Shown: in pieces, positions 8,750 through 17,738 of the stretch | How positions within the stretch are numbered: the first letter of the stretch is position 1 | Layout: each line of letters starts with the position of its first letter | Origin: an uncultured Dehalococcoidia bacterium | GTDB taxonomy: Bacteria; Chloroflexota; Dehalococcoidia; Lucifugimonadales; CATQGZ01 | Direction of reading: 5' to 3' | Assembly: GCA_958295685.1 (NCBI GenBank) | Contig: OY282365.1 | Span: 2,453,954-2,517,953 of the forward strand | DNA: 64,000 bases | Translations under genes and position numbers: made by a program | The notes under the pieces: generated by a model | Databases searched by the model: none | Told to the model about the DNA's origin: nothing | Seen by the model: the letters and a program-made list of their open reading frames with translations, nothing else

Positions 8750-10114
8750 CTATCTCAGCGAGAGTTCGGCGGCCGTCTCGGAGAGGGAGACACTCACGCC
8801 GTCCACGATCTCGTCGACCTCCGACCGGGTTATGCACAGCGGGGGGTAGAAACTGACCATCCGCTCACTCGCTTCGAGCAGCAGCCCCTCTCGGTGGAAC
8901 CGCTCGGTGAGCTTCTCTCCGAGCCCCAGGCTCTTCGGGAAGCGCTCATTCGTCTGGCGGTCGCTGACGAACTCGACGGTCAGCATCAGGCCGATTCCCC
9001 GCACGTCGCCGATGAACCGGAATCGCTCCGCGAGCTCTCTCAGGCGGTCCTTGAAGTATGCGCCGATCTCGGCCGCGTTCTGCACCAGTCCCTCTGATTC
9101 GATGATCTCGATGTTCTTGAGCGCGGCTGCCGCCGAGACCGGGTGGCCGCCGAAGGTGAGAGCCTGGCGGAAGTGGTCATGGTCGGCGGCGAAGCGGTCG
9201 GCTATCTCGGCCGTGACGATTGCGCCGCCGATCGGGAGGTAGCTGCTGCTGATGCCCTTCGACATCGTCATGATGTCTGGGACGACGCCCCAGTGGTCGA
9301 GTCCGAACATCTTGCCGGTGCGTCCGAAGCCTGTCACCACCTCGTCGGCGATCAGTATGACGCCGTGCCGGTCGCATATCTGCCGCAGCATCGGCCAATA
9401 CTCGCCGCCCGGCACTGCGTTTCCGGCTGAGGCCGACACCGGCTCGGCGATCACTGCCGCGACGGTGTCGGCTCCGTGGAACTCGATCAGGTCTTCCACT
9501 GCCTTGGCGCAGCGGACGGCGCACTCGGAGGGCGTGGCGCCGCCCTTCTCGCAGCGGTAGGGGTTCGGCTGTGGGGCGTGGACGATGCCGGGGTAGGCGG
9601 GATAGAAGTCCGACAGGCCGTCGTACCCGCCCAGCCACATCACACCCTGCGTCGCCCCGTGGTACGATCCGCGCCGGCCTATTACCCTGTACCGGCCCGA
9701 CTCCCCGGTCCTGCGGTGGTAGGATCTGGCGATCTTGACGGCGGTCTCGTTGGCCTCGGAGCCGCCCGTCGTCGCCCAGGTGCGCTCCAGGTTGCCGGGG
9801 GTGATCTCGGCCAGCTTCCGGAACAGCCGCACCTGGGTCTCCGTCACGCTCGTCTGCGGGAAGTAGTGGAGGCGGAGCATCTGCTCGTGGGCGGCCTCCG
9901 CTATTTCGGCGCGGCCGTACCCGACGTTCACGGAGGAGTACCCGCCTCGAACGTCGATCCACGTCTTGCCGTCCGAGTCGGTGAAACGGATGCCGTCGGC
10001 CTGGACGGCGATCCGAGGCCCGCCCTCCTCCTCAGTCCTGGACCAGTCCCGGGAGGACATCCAGAGGTGGTCCAGGGCCGCTCTTTTCAGGGCCTGCGCG
10101 TCCGTTTCAGCCAC
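8750..10114 (-). CDS. Class III aminotransferase (first of a tandem pair)
   Basis: PLP-dependent omega-type aminotransferase of the acetylornithine/beta-alanine:pyruvate group. The PLP lysine is Lys286 in MSKGISSSYLPIGG, preceded by the ADEVVTGFGRTGK segment that holds the cofactor-binding Asp; TTGGSEANETAVKIAR is the phosphate-binding loop. It is 454 residues long. It lies 11 bases after its paralogue, with the catalytic lysine at the same residue number, so the pair probably arose by tandem duplication. The operon context with an oligopeptide/amine-type ABC transporter suggests an imported amino compound as substrate; the identity is unknown. Confidence 0.92.
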   Translation of the reverse strand: MAETDAQALKRAALDHLWMSSRDWSRTEEEGGPRIAVQADGIRFTDSDGKTWIDVRGGYSSVNVGYGRAEIAEAAHEQMLRLHYFPQTSVTETQVRLFRKLAEITPGNLERTWATTGGSEANETAVKIARSYHRRTGESGRYRVIGRRGSYHGATQGVMWLGGYDGLSDFYPAYPGIVHAPQPNPYRCEKGGATPSECAVRCAKAVEDLIEFHGADTVAAVIAEPVSASAGNAVPGGEYWPMLRQICDRHGVILIADEVVTGFGRTGKMFGLDHWGVVPDIMTMSKGISSSYLPIGGAIVTAEIADRFAADHDHFRQALTFGGHPVSAAAALKNIEIIESEGLVQNAAEIGAYFKDRLRELAERFRFIGDVRGIGLMLTVEFVSDRQTNERFPKSLGLGEKLTERFHREGLLLEASERMVSFYPPLCITRSEVDEIVDGVSVSLSETAAELSLR

Positions 10115-10125
10115 CGTTCTCCCGC

Positions 10126-11499
10126 CTAGGTCATCCGCGATATGCCGAGCTGCCCTTCGACTTCCCAGAGGGTCAGGTCGATGGCATGCACGATCTCGTC
10201 TATCTCGTCACGGGTTATGCAGATCGGGGGCCCGATCGACATGGTGTCCGCGGCCGCGCGGAGGATCAGGCCGCGCTTCCTGAACCCCTCGTTGAGCCTT
10301 GCCCGCAGCATGGCTTCCTCGGGGAACGTCTCCTTCGTCTCGCGGTCGCTGACGAGTTCCACCTGAAGCAGCATACCGAGTCCTCGCACGTCGCCCACTA
10401 TCGGGTGGTCGCCCATCAGCCCCTGCATCTGGTCCCTGAAGTACGCGCCGACTGTTGCGGCGTTCTCGACCATGTTCTCGTCTTCCAGTATCTCGATGTT
10501 CTTTAGCGCGGCGGCTGCGGCAACTGGGTGTCCGCTGAAGGTCAGCGTGTGCGTGAGCTTGTTCTCTTCGCCTCCGAAGGCGTCGGCTATCTCCTTCCTG
10601 ACCACGGCTGCGGCAATGGGCAGATAGGTGCTGACGATTCCCTTTGCCAGTGTGAGCACGTCTGGGACGACGTCCCAGTGCTCGACGGCGAACATTCTGC
10701 CGGTGCGTCCGAATCCGCATATGACCTCGTCGGCTATGAGGAGCGCTCCGTACCTGTCGCATATCTCCCTGACCATTGGCCAGTACTCGTCGCCCGGGGC
10801 TCCCGAGCCTGCCGCCACCGGCTCGCCGATCACGGCCGCGACGCTCTCCGGCCCTTCGAACTCGATCATCTCCTCGATGGCCTTCGCGCACAGCGCGGCG
10901 CATTCAGACGGCGTTTCTCCGCCGAGCTCGCAGCGGTAGGACACCGGCTGGGGGGCGTGCAGGATCCCCGGATAGGCCGGTTCGAAGTCGTCGCGGACTC
11001 CCGCGCCCCCGCCCATCCAGAGGACGCCCCCCGTGAACCCATGGTAGGAGTTCCGCCGGCTGATGACCTTGTATCGGCCGGGCTCGCCGTTCCGGCGATG
11101 GTAGGCTCGCGCTACCTTGAGAGCGGTCTCGTTGGCCTCGGAGCCGCCGCTGACGAAATAGGTCCGTGAGAGGCTGCCGGGGGTTATCTGCGCCAGCTTC
11201 TCGGCCAGCCTGATGGTAGGCTCCGTCGTCGTCCCGGAGGGCATATAGGGGAGCTTGAGGGCCTGTTCGCGGGCCGCCTCGGCGATCTCGGCGCGCCCGT
11301 AGCCGACGTTGACCGAGTTGTATCCGCCGTTGACGTCGATCCAGCTACGGCCCTCCGAGTCGGTGATGCGGATGCCCTTCCCCTCGACAGCGATGAGCGG
11401 GCCGCCCTCCTCGGCCATCTCAATCCATCCCCGCCGGTGCGGGAACATGTACCTGAGGGCGTCTTGGCGCAGGGCCTCGGTCTCGGTATGGGCGGTCAT
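10126..11499 (-). CDS. Class III aminotransferase (second of a tandem pair)
   Basis: PLP-dependent aminotransferase of 457 residues, paralogous to its downstream neighbour. Signatures are VSGGSEANETALKVARAYH and ADEVICGFGRTGR, with the PLP lysine Lys286 in LAKGIVSTYLPI. The reading frame is open far upstream on this strand, but that part is a shadow of the permease gene. The ATG at 11499 is the true start: it overlaps the DppC stop in TGATG, and the protein then begins MTAHTETEALRQDALRYMFP, matching the paralogue's N-terminus. Translation is probably coupled to dppC. Confidence 0.92.
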   Translation of the reverse strand: MTAHTETEALRQDALRYMFPHRRGWIEMAEEGGPLIAVEGKGIRITDSEGRSWIDVNGGYNSVNVGYGRAEIAEAAREQALKLPYMPSGTTTEPTIRLAEKLAQITPGSLSRTYFVSGGSEANETALKVARAYHRRNGEPGRYKVISRRNSYHGFTGGVLWMGGGAGVRDDFEPAYPGILHAPQPVSYRCELGGETPSECAALCAKAIEEMIEFEGPESVAAVIGEPVAAGSGAPGDEYWPMVREICDRYGALLIADEVICGFGRTGRMFAVEHWDVVPDVLTLAKGIVSTYLPIAAAVVRKEIADAFGGEENKLTHTLTFSGHPVAAAAALKNIEILEDENMVENAATVGAYFRDQMQGLMGDHPIVGDVRGLGMLLQVELVSDRETKETFPEEAMLRARLNEGFRKRGLILRAAADTMSIGPPICITRDEIDEIVHAIDLTLWEVEGQLGISRMT

Positions 11500-12389
11500 C
11501 AGCTGCGCCGCTGTCTTGGGTCCAGGGCCTCTCTCAAACCGTCGCCGATGAAGTTGAGCGCGATAACCGTGACGAAGATAGCCATGCCGGGGAAGGTCGG
11601 CATCCACCAGGCGAGGTCGATGAACTGCTGCGACTCGGCCATCATCGATCCCCACGCCGGGGTCGGAGGCTGCACGCCCAGCCCCAGGAAGCTCAGGGCG
11701 GCCTCCACCAGAATCGCGACGCTGAGCAGCAGCGAAACCTGCACGATTATGGGCGACAGCGTGTTCGGAAGTATGCCCCTGAACATGATGCGGACATCGC
11801 TCGCTCCTATCGACCTGGCTGCCATCACGTACTCCATCTCGCGCAGCGACAGCGTGTTGGCCCTGACCACGCGGGCGTAGGGCGGTATGAAGACTATGGA
11901 TATGGCCAGCATCGCGTTGGTCAGCGACGGACCGAGATAGGCTACCAAGAGCAGCGCCAAGAGCAGGCCCGGGAGAGCGAGGACCACCTCGAGTATGCGC
12001 ATGATCACGCTGTCTATCCACCTGCCGTAGTAGCCGGCCACGAGGCCCGCAATGACCCCCGCGGTCGCGGAGATAGCGATGGCCATAACTCCCACGCGCA
12101 GGGACACTCTGCCGCCGATTATGACGCGGCTCAGTATGTCCCTCCCGATGTTGTCGGTCCCCATCGGGTGCTTCAGGCTGGGGCTGGCGAGCAAGTTGTC
12201 GAAGTCGCCGTACTCGGGGTCGTAGGGAGTGAACCCGACGACAGCGACCAGGCAGAGCAGCAGGAAGACGGCGCCGCCCAGCATGGCGGCCCGGTTGTGC
12301 CGGTAGTTGCGCCACACCTCGCGCCACAGGCCCCTAGCCCGTGAGACAGGTTCGACCGGTCCGACTGCATCCAGTGTCCGGTTGCTCAT
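11499..12389 (-). CDS. ABC transporter permease, DppC type
   Basis: Inner-membrane permease of a peptide/nickel/opine-type importer. The protein is 296 residues with an N-terminal OppC-type leader (WREVWRNYRHNRAAMLGG) before the first membrane helix. It has about six membrane segments and the coupling-loop EAA-like motif around AARSIGASDVRIMFRGILPN. The ATG at 12389 overlaps the DppB stop by ATGA. No ATPase gene follows; aminotransferases do, so the ATP-binding subunits must be encoded elsewhere. Confidence 0.92.
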   Translation of the reverse strand: MSNRTLDAVGPVEPVSRARGLWREVWRNYRHNRAAMLGGAVFLLLCLVAVVGFTPYDPEYGDFDNLLASPSLKHPMGTDNIGRDILSRVIIGGRVSLRVGVMAIAISATAGVIAGLVAGYYGRWIDSVIMRILEVVLALPGLLLALLLVAYLGPSLTNAMLAISIVFIPPYARVVRANTLSLREMEYVMAARSIGASDVRIMFRGILPNTLSPIIVQVSLLLSVAILVEAALSFLGLGVQPPTPAWGSMMAESQQFIDLAWWMPTFPGMAIFVTVIALNFIGDGLREALDPRQRRS

Positions 12390-13339
12390 TGGTATCGAAT
12401 CCTCGGATCGAGATAACCGTAGGCGATGTCGGCTATGAGATTCACGAAGATGAAAGAGCTGCCGGCCAGGAGGACCGCGGCCTGAACCACGCCGTAGTCC
12501 AAGCGCTTGATGGCGGTCACCAGGAGCTGACCAAGCCCCGGCCACGCGAAGACGGTCTCCGTCACGACCGCGCCGGTGAGCAGGCCGCCGAACGTCAGGG
12601 CGATCACCGTCACGACGACTAGGAGGGCGTTCTTGAGCGCGTGGCGCATCACGACCGCCCAGTACTTCAGCCCCTTGGCGTGCGCGGTGCGGATGTAGTC
12701 TGAACTCATCACGTCCAGCATCCCCGACCTCATGAACCTAGTCAGGCCGCCGACCAGCTGGATTCCCAGCGTGGACGCGGGCAGCACGAGATTGTGGAAG
12801 CTGAACCCGCCTTCAATCGGCCCGTAGCCGGACGTGGGAAACCAGCCCAGCCGGACAGCGAAGAACAGGATGAGCATCAGGCCGACCCAGAAGCTTGGGG
12901 CGGCGACGCCAAACAGCGAGAAGGCCGTTACGGCGTGGTCGATTACCGTGTTTGGTCGAGTCCCCGCGATGATTCCCAGCGGTATGGAGAAGACGATCCC
13001 GATGAGCATGGCGGCGAGTGCTATCGGCAGCGACCGCCTCGCCTTCTCGAGCACGAGCGTCCTGACGTCCACGCCGATGCCGAGCGTCACCGTGACGCCG
13101 AAGTCACCCCTAACCACGTGTGTGACCCACCTGTAGTACTGGACGTAGATGGGCTTGTCGAGCCCGAGCTCCTTCTCGTCCCTCTCGCGGGCCGCGTGCG
13201 CGTCCATATCCTCCGTGAACCCCAGCCTGATGACGGAGGGGTTACCCGGAGCGAACCGGATGAGGAAGAATATGACCACCGACAACGCCACGAGCACATA
13301 GAGGGACTGGAGGACCCTGCGCGCTATGAAGGCGTGCAT
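12386..13339 (-). CDS. ABC transporter permease, DppB type
   Basis: Inner-membrane partner of the DppC permease. At 317 residues, it begins MHAFIARRVLQSLYVLVALS (first helix) with the RFAPGNP motif common to DppB/OppB N-termini. The coupling helix region is RTAHAKGLKYWAVVMRHALK, and it ends YLDPRIRYQ as most family members do. A 15-bp perfect stem-loop sits in the 168-base gap between the lipoprotein gene and this gene. Confidence 0.93.
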   Translation of the reverse strand: MHAFIARRVLQSLYVLVALSVVIFFLIRFAPGNPSVIRLGFTEDMDAHAARERDEKELGLDKPIYVQYYRWVTHVVRGDFGVTVTLGIGVDVRTLVLEKARRSLPIALAAMLIGIVFSIPLGIIAGTRPNTVIDHAVTAFSLFGVAAPSFWVGLMLILFFAVRLGWFPTSGYGPIEGGFSFHNLVLPASTLGIQLVGGLTRFMRSGMLDVMSSDYIRTAHAKGLKYWAVVMRHALKNALLVVVTVIALTFGGLLTGAVVTETVFAWPGLGQLLVTAIKRLDYGVVQAAVLLAGSSFIFVNLIADIAYGYLDPRIRYQ

Positions 13340-13444
13340 ACTCTGCTCCTCGCGGCGCCGGAAATGACCCTCACGTCCTGCTCTGCTCCTCTCCCGTTAT
13401 ACCGAAATTGCCGTGACATCGAGGGCGGCCTCATTAGATACGAG

Positions 13445-13478
13445 CACTCCCCCGGCCACCACTGTGGCCGGGGGAGTG
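13445..13478 (-). terminator. Stem-loop between solute-binding protein and permease genes
   Basis: Perfect 15-bp inverted repeat (13445-13459 with 13464-13478) and a 4-base loop. No T-run follows on the minus strand, so it is more likely an mRNA-stabilising or partial terminator hairpin that keeps lipoprotein expression above permease expression. Confidence 0.7.
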
Positions 13479-13507
13479 TGCATCAATGGCAGGTCAGGCG
13501 GGGCAGC

Positions 13508-15250
13508 CTAGTCTGAGAACTCCCAGCGGCCAATGAGGTAGGCGCCGCCCCTGGGCCCTACCAGCAGGTCCTTGACCTTGTAGCTGGCGCCCATGAAGCG
13601 CGGCATCGTCTGCAGCTTGACCACTGGGATCTCGTCGAAGTGGATACTGTCGACGATCTCCTTGTAGATCCTGATCCGCTCGTCGCGGTCGAGCGTCGAG
13701 AGACCCGCCTTGAACAGCTTCTCGATCTCGGGGTCGTAGAACCGGGTCTCGTTGTTGCCGCTGAAACCGGACTCTATGGTGCCCTCGTTCGTCTTGAACA
13801 CGTTGGTGATCATGCCGTCGGGGTCGGGTGTCCGTCCAAGCCAGTTGTCGCCGGCGTCGAAGGTCTTGTGCAACCCGCCGAAGCACTCTGGCCCGTCCGC
13901 GCCGCACTTCACGCCGTAGTGGATCTGCTCGAACCAAGACGGCGTGTCGAGAACGCGTATTTCTGCGTTGATGCCACCCTCGGCCAGGCTCTGCTTGGCG
14001 ACCTGGGCCAGCACCTTGGAGAACGGCACGAACATCGGGACCCAGTCGAGCGTGACCGGCAGGTCGTAACCGGCGTCGGTCAGAATCTGCTTAGCCCTCT
14101 CGGGGTCGCGCTCCGGGCACGGCGTTTCTACGTATGCCCAGTGCTCCGTGGGAAGCGGGTGGCAGCCGACGTCGCCCCTGCCGTTGAAGACGACTCTGTT
14201 GATCGCCTCCTTGTCGATGGCGTACTGGACGGCCTCGCGGATGGCCTTGTCCTTCGTGATCCCCTCGCGGTAGTTGAAGATGATCTGCAGGTAGGACGAG
14301 GTGAAGCCGCCGGGCTGGTCGAGCAGCTGCAGACCCTTCGTCTGCTCGATGTCGTCCAGGTGGGCGAAGTCTACGTTGATAATCAGGTCGACCTCGCCGG
14401 CCTTGAGCGCCGCGATGCGCGTGAGGTCCACCTCAATGGGAACCGATATGAAGGTGGTGGGCTTGCCCCGCAGCCGCTGCGTGTCGTAGTGGTCGGGGAA
14501 CAGCTCGTACTCCGCCTTGTCGCCCGGTATCAGCTTACGGAAGCGGTATGGCCCCGCGTACACGGGGGAAGTGTCGATGGTGCTGATGGCGGCCGGGTCG
14601 GACATGTAGGGAAGATTTGTAATCCGTTCCGACATGAATATGGGAGTGGTGAACTCCAGGTTCACGTCGAACGTGTAGTCATCGGGGGCGGAGAAGTCAG
14701 TCACGACGGCCATGTGGGCCTTGCCCCTGCCCCTCTCGGCCACGTCATCCCTGATTCGGGTCCAGTTCCAGACGAGGTCGTCGGCCACCAACTTGTTGCC
14801 GTTGTGGTATAGAACGTCATCTCGAATGCGGAACGTGAAGTTCGTCCCGTCATCGCTTATGTCCCACGCGTGCGCTATCTCCGGGAGGGCCTGCGAATAG
14901 GTCACGTCCCGAGTGACCACTCCCGCATGCATCAGCGCGTTGAACGTGTCGTTGACCGACTGGGACTTCGCCGAGTCGAGGAACTCGACCGGGCCTAAGT
15001 TCGCGGCCCTCATCGTGGTCGGCTCCGGCTCGCGGGTCGCGATCACCTCGACGACTTCGGTCTTGGTGACCTCTCTGACGACCTCCACCTCGACCGGAAC
15101 CTCCTTCACCACCTCAACGATCCTCTCCTCCGTGACGACCCTCTCGACCTCCACCTCCCTGACCTCCGTTTCGGTCCCGCCACCGCAGGCCGCTGCGAAC
15201 GCCATCACGGTTATGAGCCCCATCGACAGGAGCCCAAGTTTCTTGTGCAT
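13508..15250 (-). CDS. ABC transporter solute-binding lipoprotein, copy 1
   Basis: Extracytoplasmic binding protein of SBP family 5 (peptide, nickel, opine type), 580 residues. A signal peptide ends in the lipobox FAAAC (Cys22). It is followed by a Val/Glu-rich low-complexity spacer of about 50 residues (EVREVEVERVV...), common in Chloroflexota binding proteins, then the family 5 fold (HAWDISDDGTNFTFRIRDDV, GEVDLIINV). The ATG at 15250 has GGAGG upstream. It reads identical to copy 2 lying 2051 bases away, so the duplication is very recent or kept by gene conversion. It feeds the permeases downstream. Confidence 0.93.
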   Translation of the reverse strand: MHKKLGLLSMGLITVMAFAAACGGGTETEVREVEVERVVTEERIVEVVKEVPVEVEVVREVTKTEVVEVIATREPEPTTMRAANLGPVEFLDSAKSQSVNDTFNALMHAGVVTRDVTYSQALPEIAHAWDISDDGTNFTFRIRDDVLYHNGNKLVADDLVWNWTRIRDDVAERGRGKAHMAVVTDFSAPDDYTFDVNLEFTTPIFMSERITNLPYMSDPAAISTIDTSPVYAGPYRFRKLIPGDKAEYELFPDHYDTQRLRGKPTTFISVPIEVDLTRIAALKAGEVDLIINVDFAHLDDIEQTKGLQLLDQPGGFTSSYLQIIFNYREGITKDKAIREAVQYAIDKEAINRVVFNGRGDVGCHPLPTEHWAYVETPCPERDPERAKQILTDAGYDLPVTLDWVPMFVPFSKVLAQVAKQSLAEGGINAEIRVLDTPSWFEQIHYGVKCGADGPECFGGLHKTFDAGDNWLGRTPDPDGMITNVFKTNEGTIESGFSGNNETRFYDPEIEKLFKAGLSTLDRDERIRIYKEIVDSIHFDEIPVVKLQTMPRFMGASYKVKDLLVGPRGGAYLIGRWEFSD

Positions 15251-15343
15251 TGCATATCCTCCAGGTTGCTTCAAAGGCGTGTCCGCCGAATATCAGGGAA
15301 TGTATACGCCAACATGCCCGCCGTGTCAAGTGTTGGCGTCGGG

Positions 15344-15471
15344 TGTCAGATTCTCCCGCCTTGATTCGGCCGGGCGGCGTAACGAGGACTGCTTCGTGGG
15401 CCGCGGCGGCGCGTCGGCTGCGGCCGTCCAGCGGCGGAACAGGGGATCGAATCACCGTGCAGCCACCCATC
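15344..15471. other. Spacer between the two duplicated lipoprotein units
   Basis: About 128 bases without a credible gene, palindrome or mobile-element end. It replaces the sequence found 5' of copy 2, so copy 1 has no obvious promoter of its own and probably depends on read-through from copy 2. Confidence 0.5.
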
Positions 15472-17395
15472 AGGGCGGCCTCATTAGATACGAACACTCC
15501 CCCGGCCACAAGTGGCGGCCGGGGGAGTGTGCATCAATGGCAGGTCAGGCGGGGCAGCCTAGTCTGAGAACTCCCAGCGGCCAATGAGGTAGGCGCCGCC
15601 CCTGGGCCCTACCAGCAGGTCCTTGACCTTGTAGCTGGCGCCCATGAAGCGCGGCATCGTCTGCAGCTTGACCACTGGGATCTCGTCGAAGTGGATACTG
15701 TCGACGATCTCCTTGTAGATCCTGATCCGCTCGTCGCGGTCGAGCGTCGAGAGACCCGCCTTGAACAGCTTCTCGATCTCGGGGTCGTAGAACCGGGTCT
15801 CGTTGTTGCCGCTGAAACCGGACTCTATGGTGCCCTCGTTCGTCTTGAACACGTTGGTGATCATGCCGTCGGGGTCGGGTGTCCGTCCAAGCCAGTTGTC
15901 GCCGGCGTCGAAGGTCTTGTGCAACCCGCCGAAGCACTCTGGCCCGTCCGCGCCGCACTTCACGCCGTAGTGGATCTGCTCGAACCAAGACGGCGTGTCG
16001 AGAACGCGTATTTCTGCGTTGATGCCACCCTCGGCCAGGCTCTGCTTGGCGACCTGGGCCAGCACCTTGGAGAACGGCACGAACATCGGGACCCAGTCGA
16101 GCGTGACCGGCAGGTCGTAACCGGCGTCGGTCAGAATCTGCTTAGCCCTCTCGGGGTCGCGCTCCGGGCACGGCGTTTCTACGTATGCCCAGTGCTCCGT
16201 GGGAAGCGGGTGGCAGCCGACGTCGCCCCTGCCGTTGAAGACGACTCTGTTGATCGCCTCCTTGTCGATGGCGTACTGGACGGCCTCGCGGATGGCCTTG
16301 TCCTTCGTGATCCCCTCGCGGTAGTTGAAGATGATCTGCAGGTAGGACGAGGTGAAGCCGCCGGGCTGGTCGAGCAGCTGCAGACCCTTCGTCTGCTCGA
16401 TGTCGTCCAGGTGGGCGAAGTCTACGTTGATAATCAGGTCGACCTCGCCGGCCTTGAGCGCCGCGATGCGCGTGAGGTCCACCTCAATGGGAACCGATAT
16501 GAAGGTGGTGGGCTTGCCCCGCAGCCGCTGCGTGTCGTAGTGGTCGGGGAACAGCTCGTACTCCGCCTTGTCGCCCGGTATCAGCTTACGGAAGCGGTAT
16601 GGCCCCGCGTACACGGGGGAAGTGTCGATGGTGCTGATGGCGGCCGGGTCGGACATGTAGGGAAGATTTGTAATCCGTTCCGACATGAATATGGGAGTGG
16701 TGAACTCCAGGTTCACGTCGAACGTGTAGTCATCGGGGGCGGAGAAGTCAGTCACGACGGCCATGTGGGCCTTGCCCCTGCCCCTCTCGGCCACGTCATC
16801 CCTGATTCGGGTCCAGTTCCAGACGAGGTCGTCGGCCACCAACTTGTTGCCGTTGTGGTATAGAACGTCATCTCGAATGCGGAACGTGAAGTTCGTCCCG
16901 TCATCGCTTATGTCCCACGCGTGCGCTATCTCCGGGAGGGCCTGCGAATAGGTCACGTCCCGAGTGACCACTCCCGCATGCATCAGCGCGTTGAACGTGT
17001 CGTTGACCGACTGGGACTTCGCCGAGTCGAGGAACTCGACCGGGCCTAAGTTCGCGGCCCTCATCGTGGTCGGCTCCGGCTCGCGGGTCGCGATCACCTC
17101 GACGACTTCGGTCTTGGTGACCTCTCTGACGACCTCCACCTCGACCGGAACCTCCTTCACCACCTCAACGATCCTCTCCTCCGTGACGACCCTCTCGACC
17201 TCCACCTCCCTGACCTCCGTTTCGGTCCCGCCACCGCAGGCCGCTGCGAACGCCATCACGGTTATGAGCCCCATCGACAGGAGCCCAAGTTTCTTGTGCA
17301 TTGCATATCCTCCAGGTTGCTTCAAAGGCGTGTCCGCCGAATATCAGGGAATGTATACGCCAACATGCCCGCCGTGTCAAGCGTTTGGCGTCGGG
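15472..17395 (-). repeat. Tandem duplication unit, copy 2
   Basis: Second copy of the 1.92-kb unit in direct orientation. Its stem-loop (13-bp arms 15495-15507 and 15517-15529) has a slightly different loop from copy 1; the coding part reads the same. Confidence 0.9.
15559..17301 (-). CDS. ABC transporter solute-binding lipoprotein, copy 2
   Basis: 580-residue SBP family 5 lipoprotein with the same predicted amino-acid sequence as copy 1: lipobox Cys22, Val/Glu spacer, family 5 binding fold. It is the first gene of the minus-strand operon that runs through the second copy, both permeases, both aminotransferases and the phosphotriesterase-like gene. Its promoter is probably the TTGACG/TATATT pair of the repeat element about 335 bases upstream, which would put the element's array in the 5' untranslated leader. 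A recently doubled gene for the binding protein alone suggests selection for dosage. Confidence 0.93.
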   Translation of the reverse strand: MHKKLGLLSMGLITVMAFAAACGGGTETEVREVEVERVVTEERIVEVVKEVPVEVEVVREVTKTEVVEVIATREPEPTTMRAANLGPVEFLDSAKSQSVNDTFNALMHAGVVTRDVTYSQALPEIAHAWDISDDGTNFTFRIRDDVLYHNGNKLVADDLVWNWTRIRDDVAERGRGKAHMAVVTDFSAPDDYTFDVNLEFTTPIFMSERITNLPYMSDPAAISTIDTSPVYAGPYRFRKLIPGDKAEYELFPDHYDTQRLRGKPTTFISVPIEVDLTRIAALKAGEVDLIINVDFAHLDDIEQTKGLQLLDQPGGFTSSYLQIIFNYREGITKDKAIREAVQYAIDKEAINRVVFNGRGDVGCHPLPTEHWAYVETPCPERDPERAKQILTDAGYDLPVTLDWVPMFVPFSKVLAQVAKQSLAEGGINAEIRVLDTPSWFEQIHYGVKCGADGPECFGGLHKTFDAGDNWLGRTPDPDGMITNVFKTNEGTIESGFSGNNETRFYDPEIEKLFKAGLSTLDRDERIRIYKEIVDSIHFDEIPVVKLQTMPRFMGASYKVKDLLVGPRGGAYLIGRWEFSD

Positions 17396-17450
17396 GGCAA
17401 CAGTGCAGGGTTGATGTCTCCCTATCTGCAAGCGCAGAGCGGTCGCGGCC

Positions 17451-17665
17451 TGCGGTTTTCGCCGAAAACTGTCCCAAACTGTTCCATTTTGTCCCATCTC
17501 GTAGCTGAGGGTTCGATTTCGTGGAACAAATGTGGGGCACTTGTGGAACAGATGTGGAACGGAACCGGAGCAGTTCCGGTACGATTGTGGGACAGGTCTT
17601 CAGGGCTGTTGCTGGGTGTGCTGCTTCCATGTGAATAATATAGTACAGGAGTTCGCTGTCGTCAA
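17451..17665 (-). repeat. Array element A (TGTTCCAC subtype)
   Basis: Minus-strand copy of the dispersed element. In transcript order: -35 TTGACG (17660-17665), 17-base spacer, -10 TATATT (17637-17642), an ATG and short ORF beginning MEAAHPATALK, direct repeats of 11 bp (TGTTCCACAAG-like), core CTCAGCTACGA (17499-17509), three inverted units (GGGACA / GGAACA / GGGACA), then a TTTTCGGCGAAAA palindrome. It lies upstream of lipoprotein copy 2. Confidence 0.8.
17637..17665 (-). promoter_or_regulatory. Promoter of element A, probably driving the transporter operon
   Basis: TTGACG, 17-base spacer, TATATT on the minus strand. It is 44 bases from the oppositely oriented promoter of element B. Confidence 0.65.
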
Positions 17666-17709
17666 GGGACTCCCCCTTCGGACCTCACAGAGTCTGAACA
17701 GACAACCCC

Positions 17710-17738
17710 TTGACGATGCCGAACCGCTGTGCTAGAGT
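17710..17738 (+). promoter_or_regulatory. Promoter of element B
   Basis: TTGACG, 17 bases, TAGAGT. The same spacer sequence (GAACCGCTGTGC) recurs in elements D, E and G, so the promoter is part of the repeated unit. Confidence 0.65.

Larger units (their letters stand above)
13422..15343 (-). repeat. Tandem duplication unit, copy 1
   Basis: Segment covering the stem-loop, the whole lipoprotein gene and about 90 bases of its 5' region, repeated at 15472-17395. Outside the hairpin loop and the outer edges I saw no differences. The hairpin loops differ in length by one base. Confidence 0.9.

Noticed and set aside
10126..12327. A 733-residue permease-aminotransferase fusion on the minus strand
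   Set aside because: The N-terminal part is an out-of-frame shadow of the DppC gene; the aminotransferase has its own ATG overlapping the dppC stop.
13640..14812. Long plus-strand open frames opposite the lipoprotein genes
   Set aside because: They are GC-driven shadows; the composition (runs of Val, Leu, Gly, Asp) fits no protein family, and both copies mirror the real genes.
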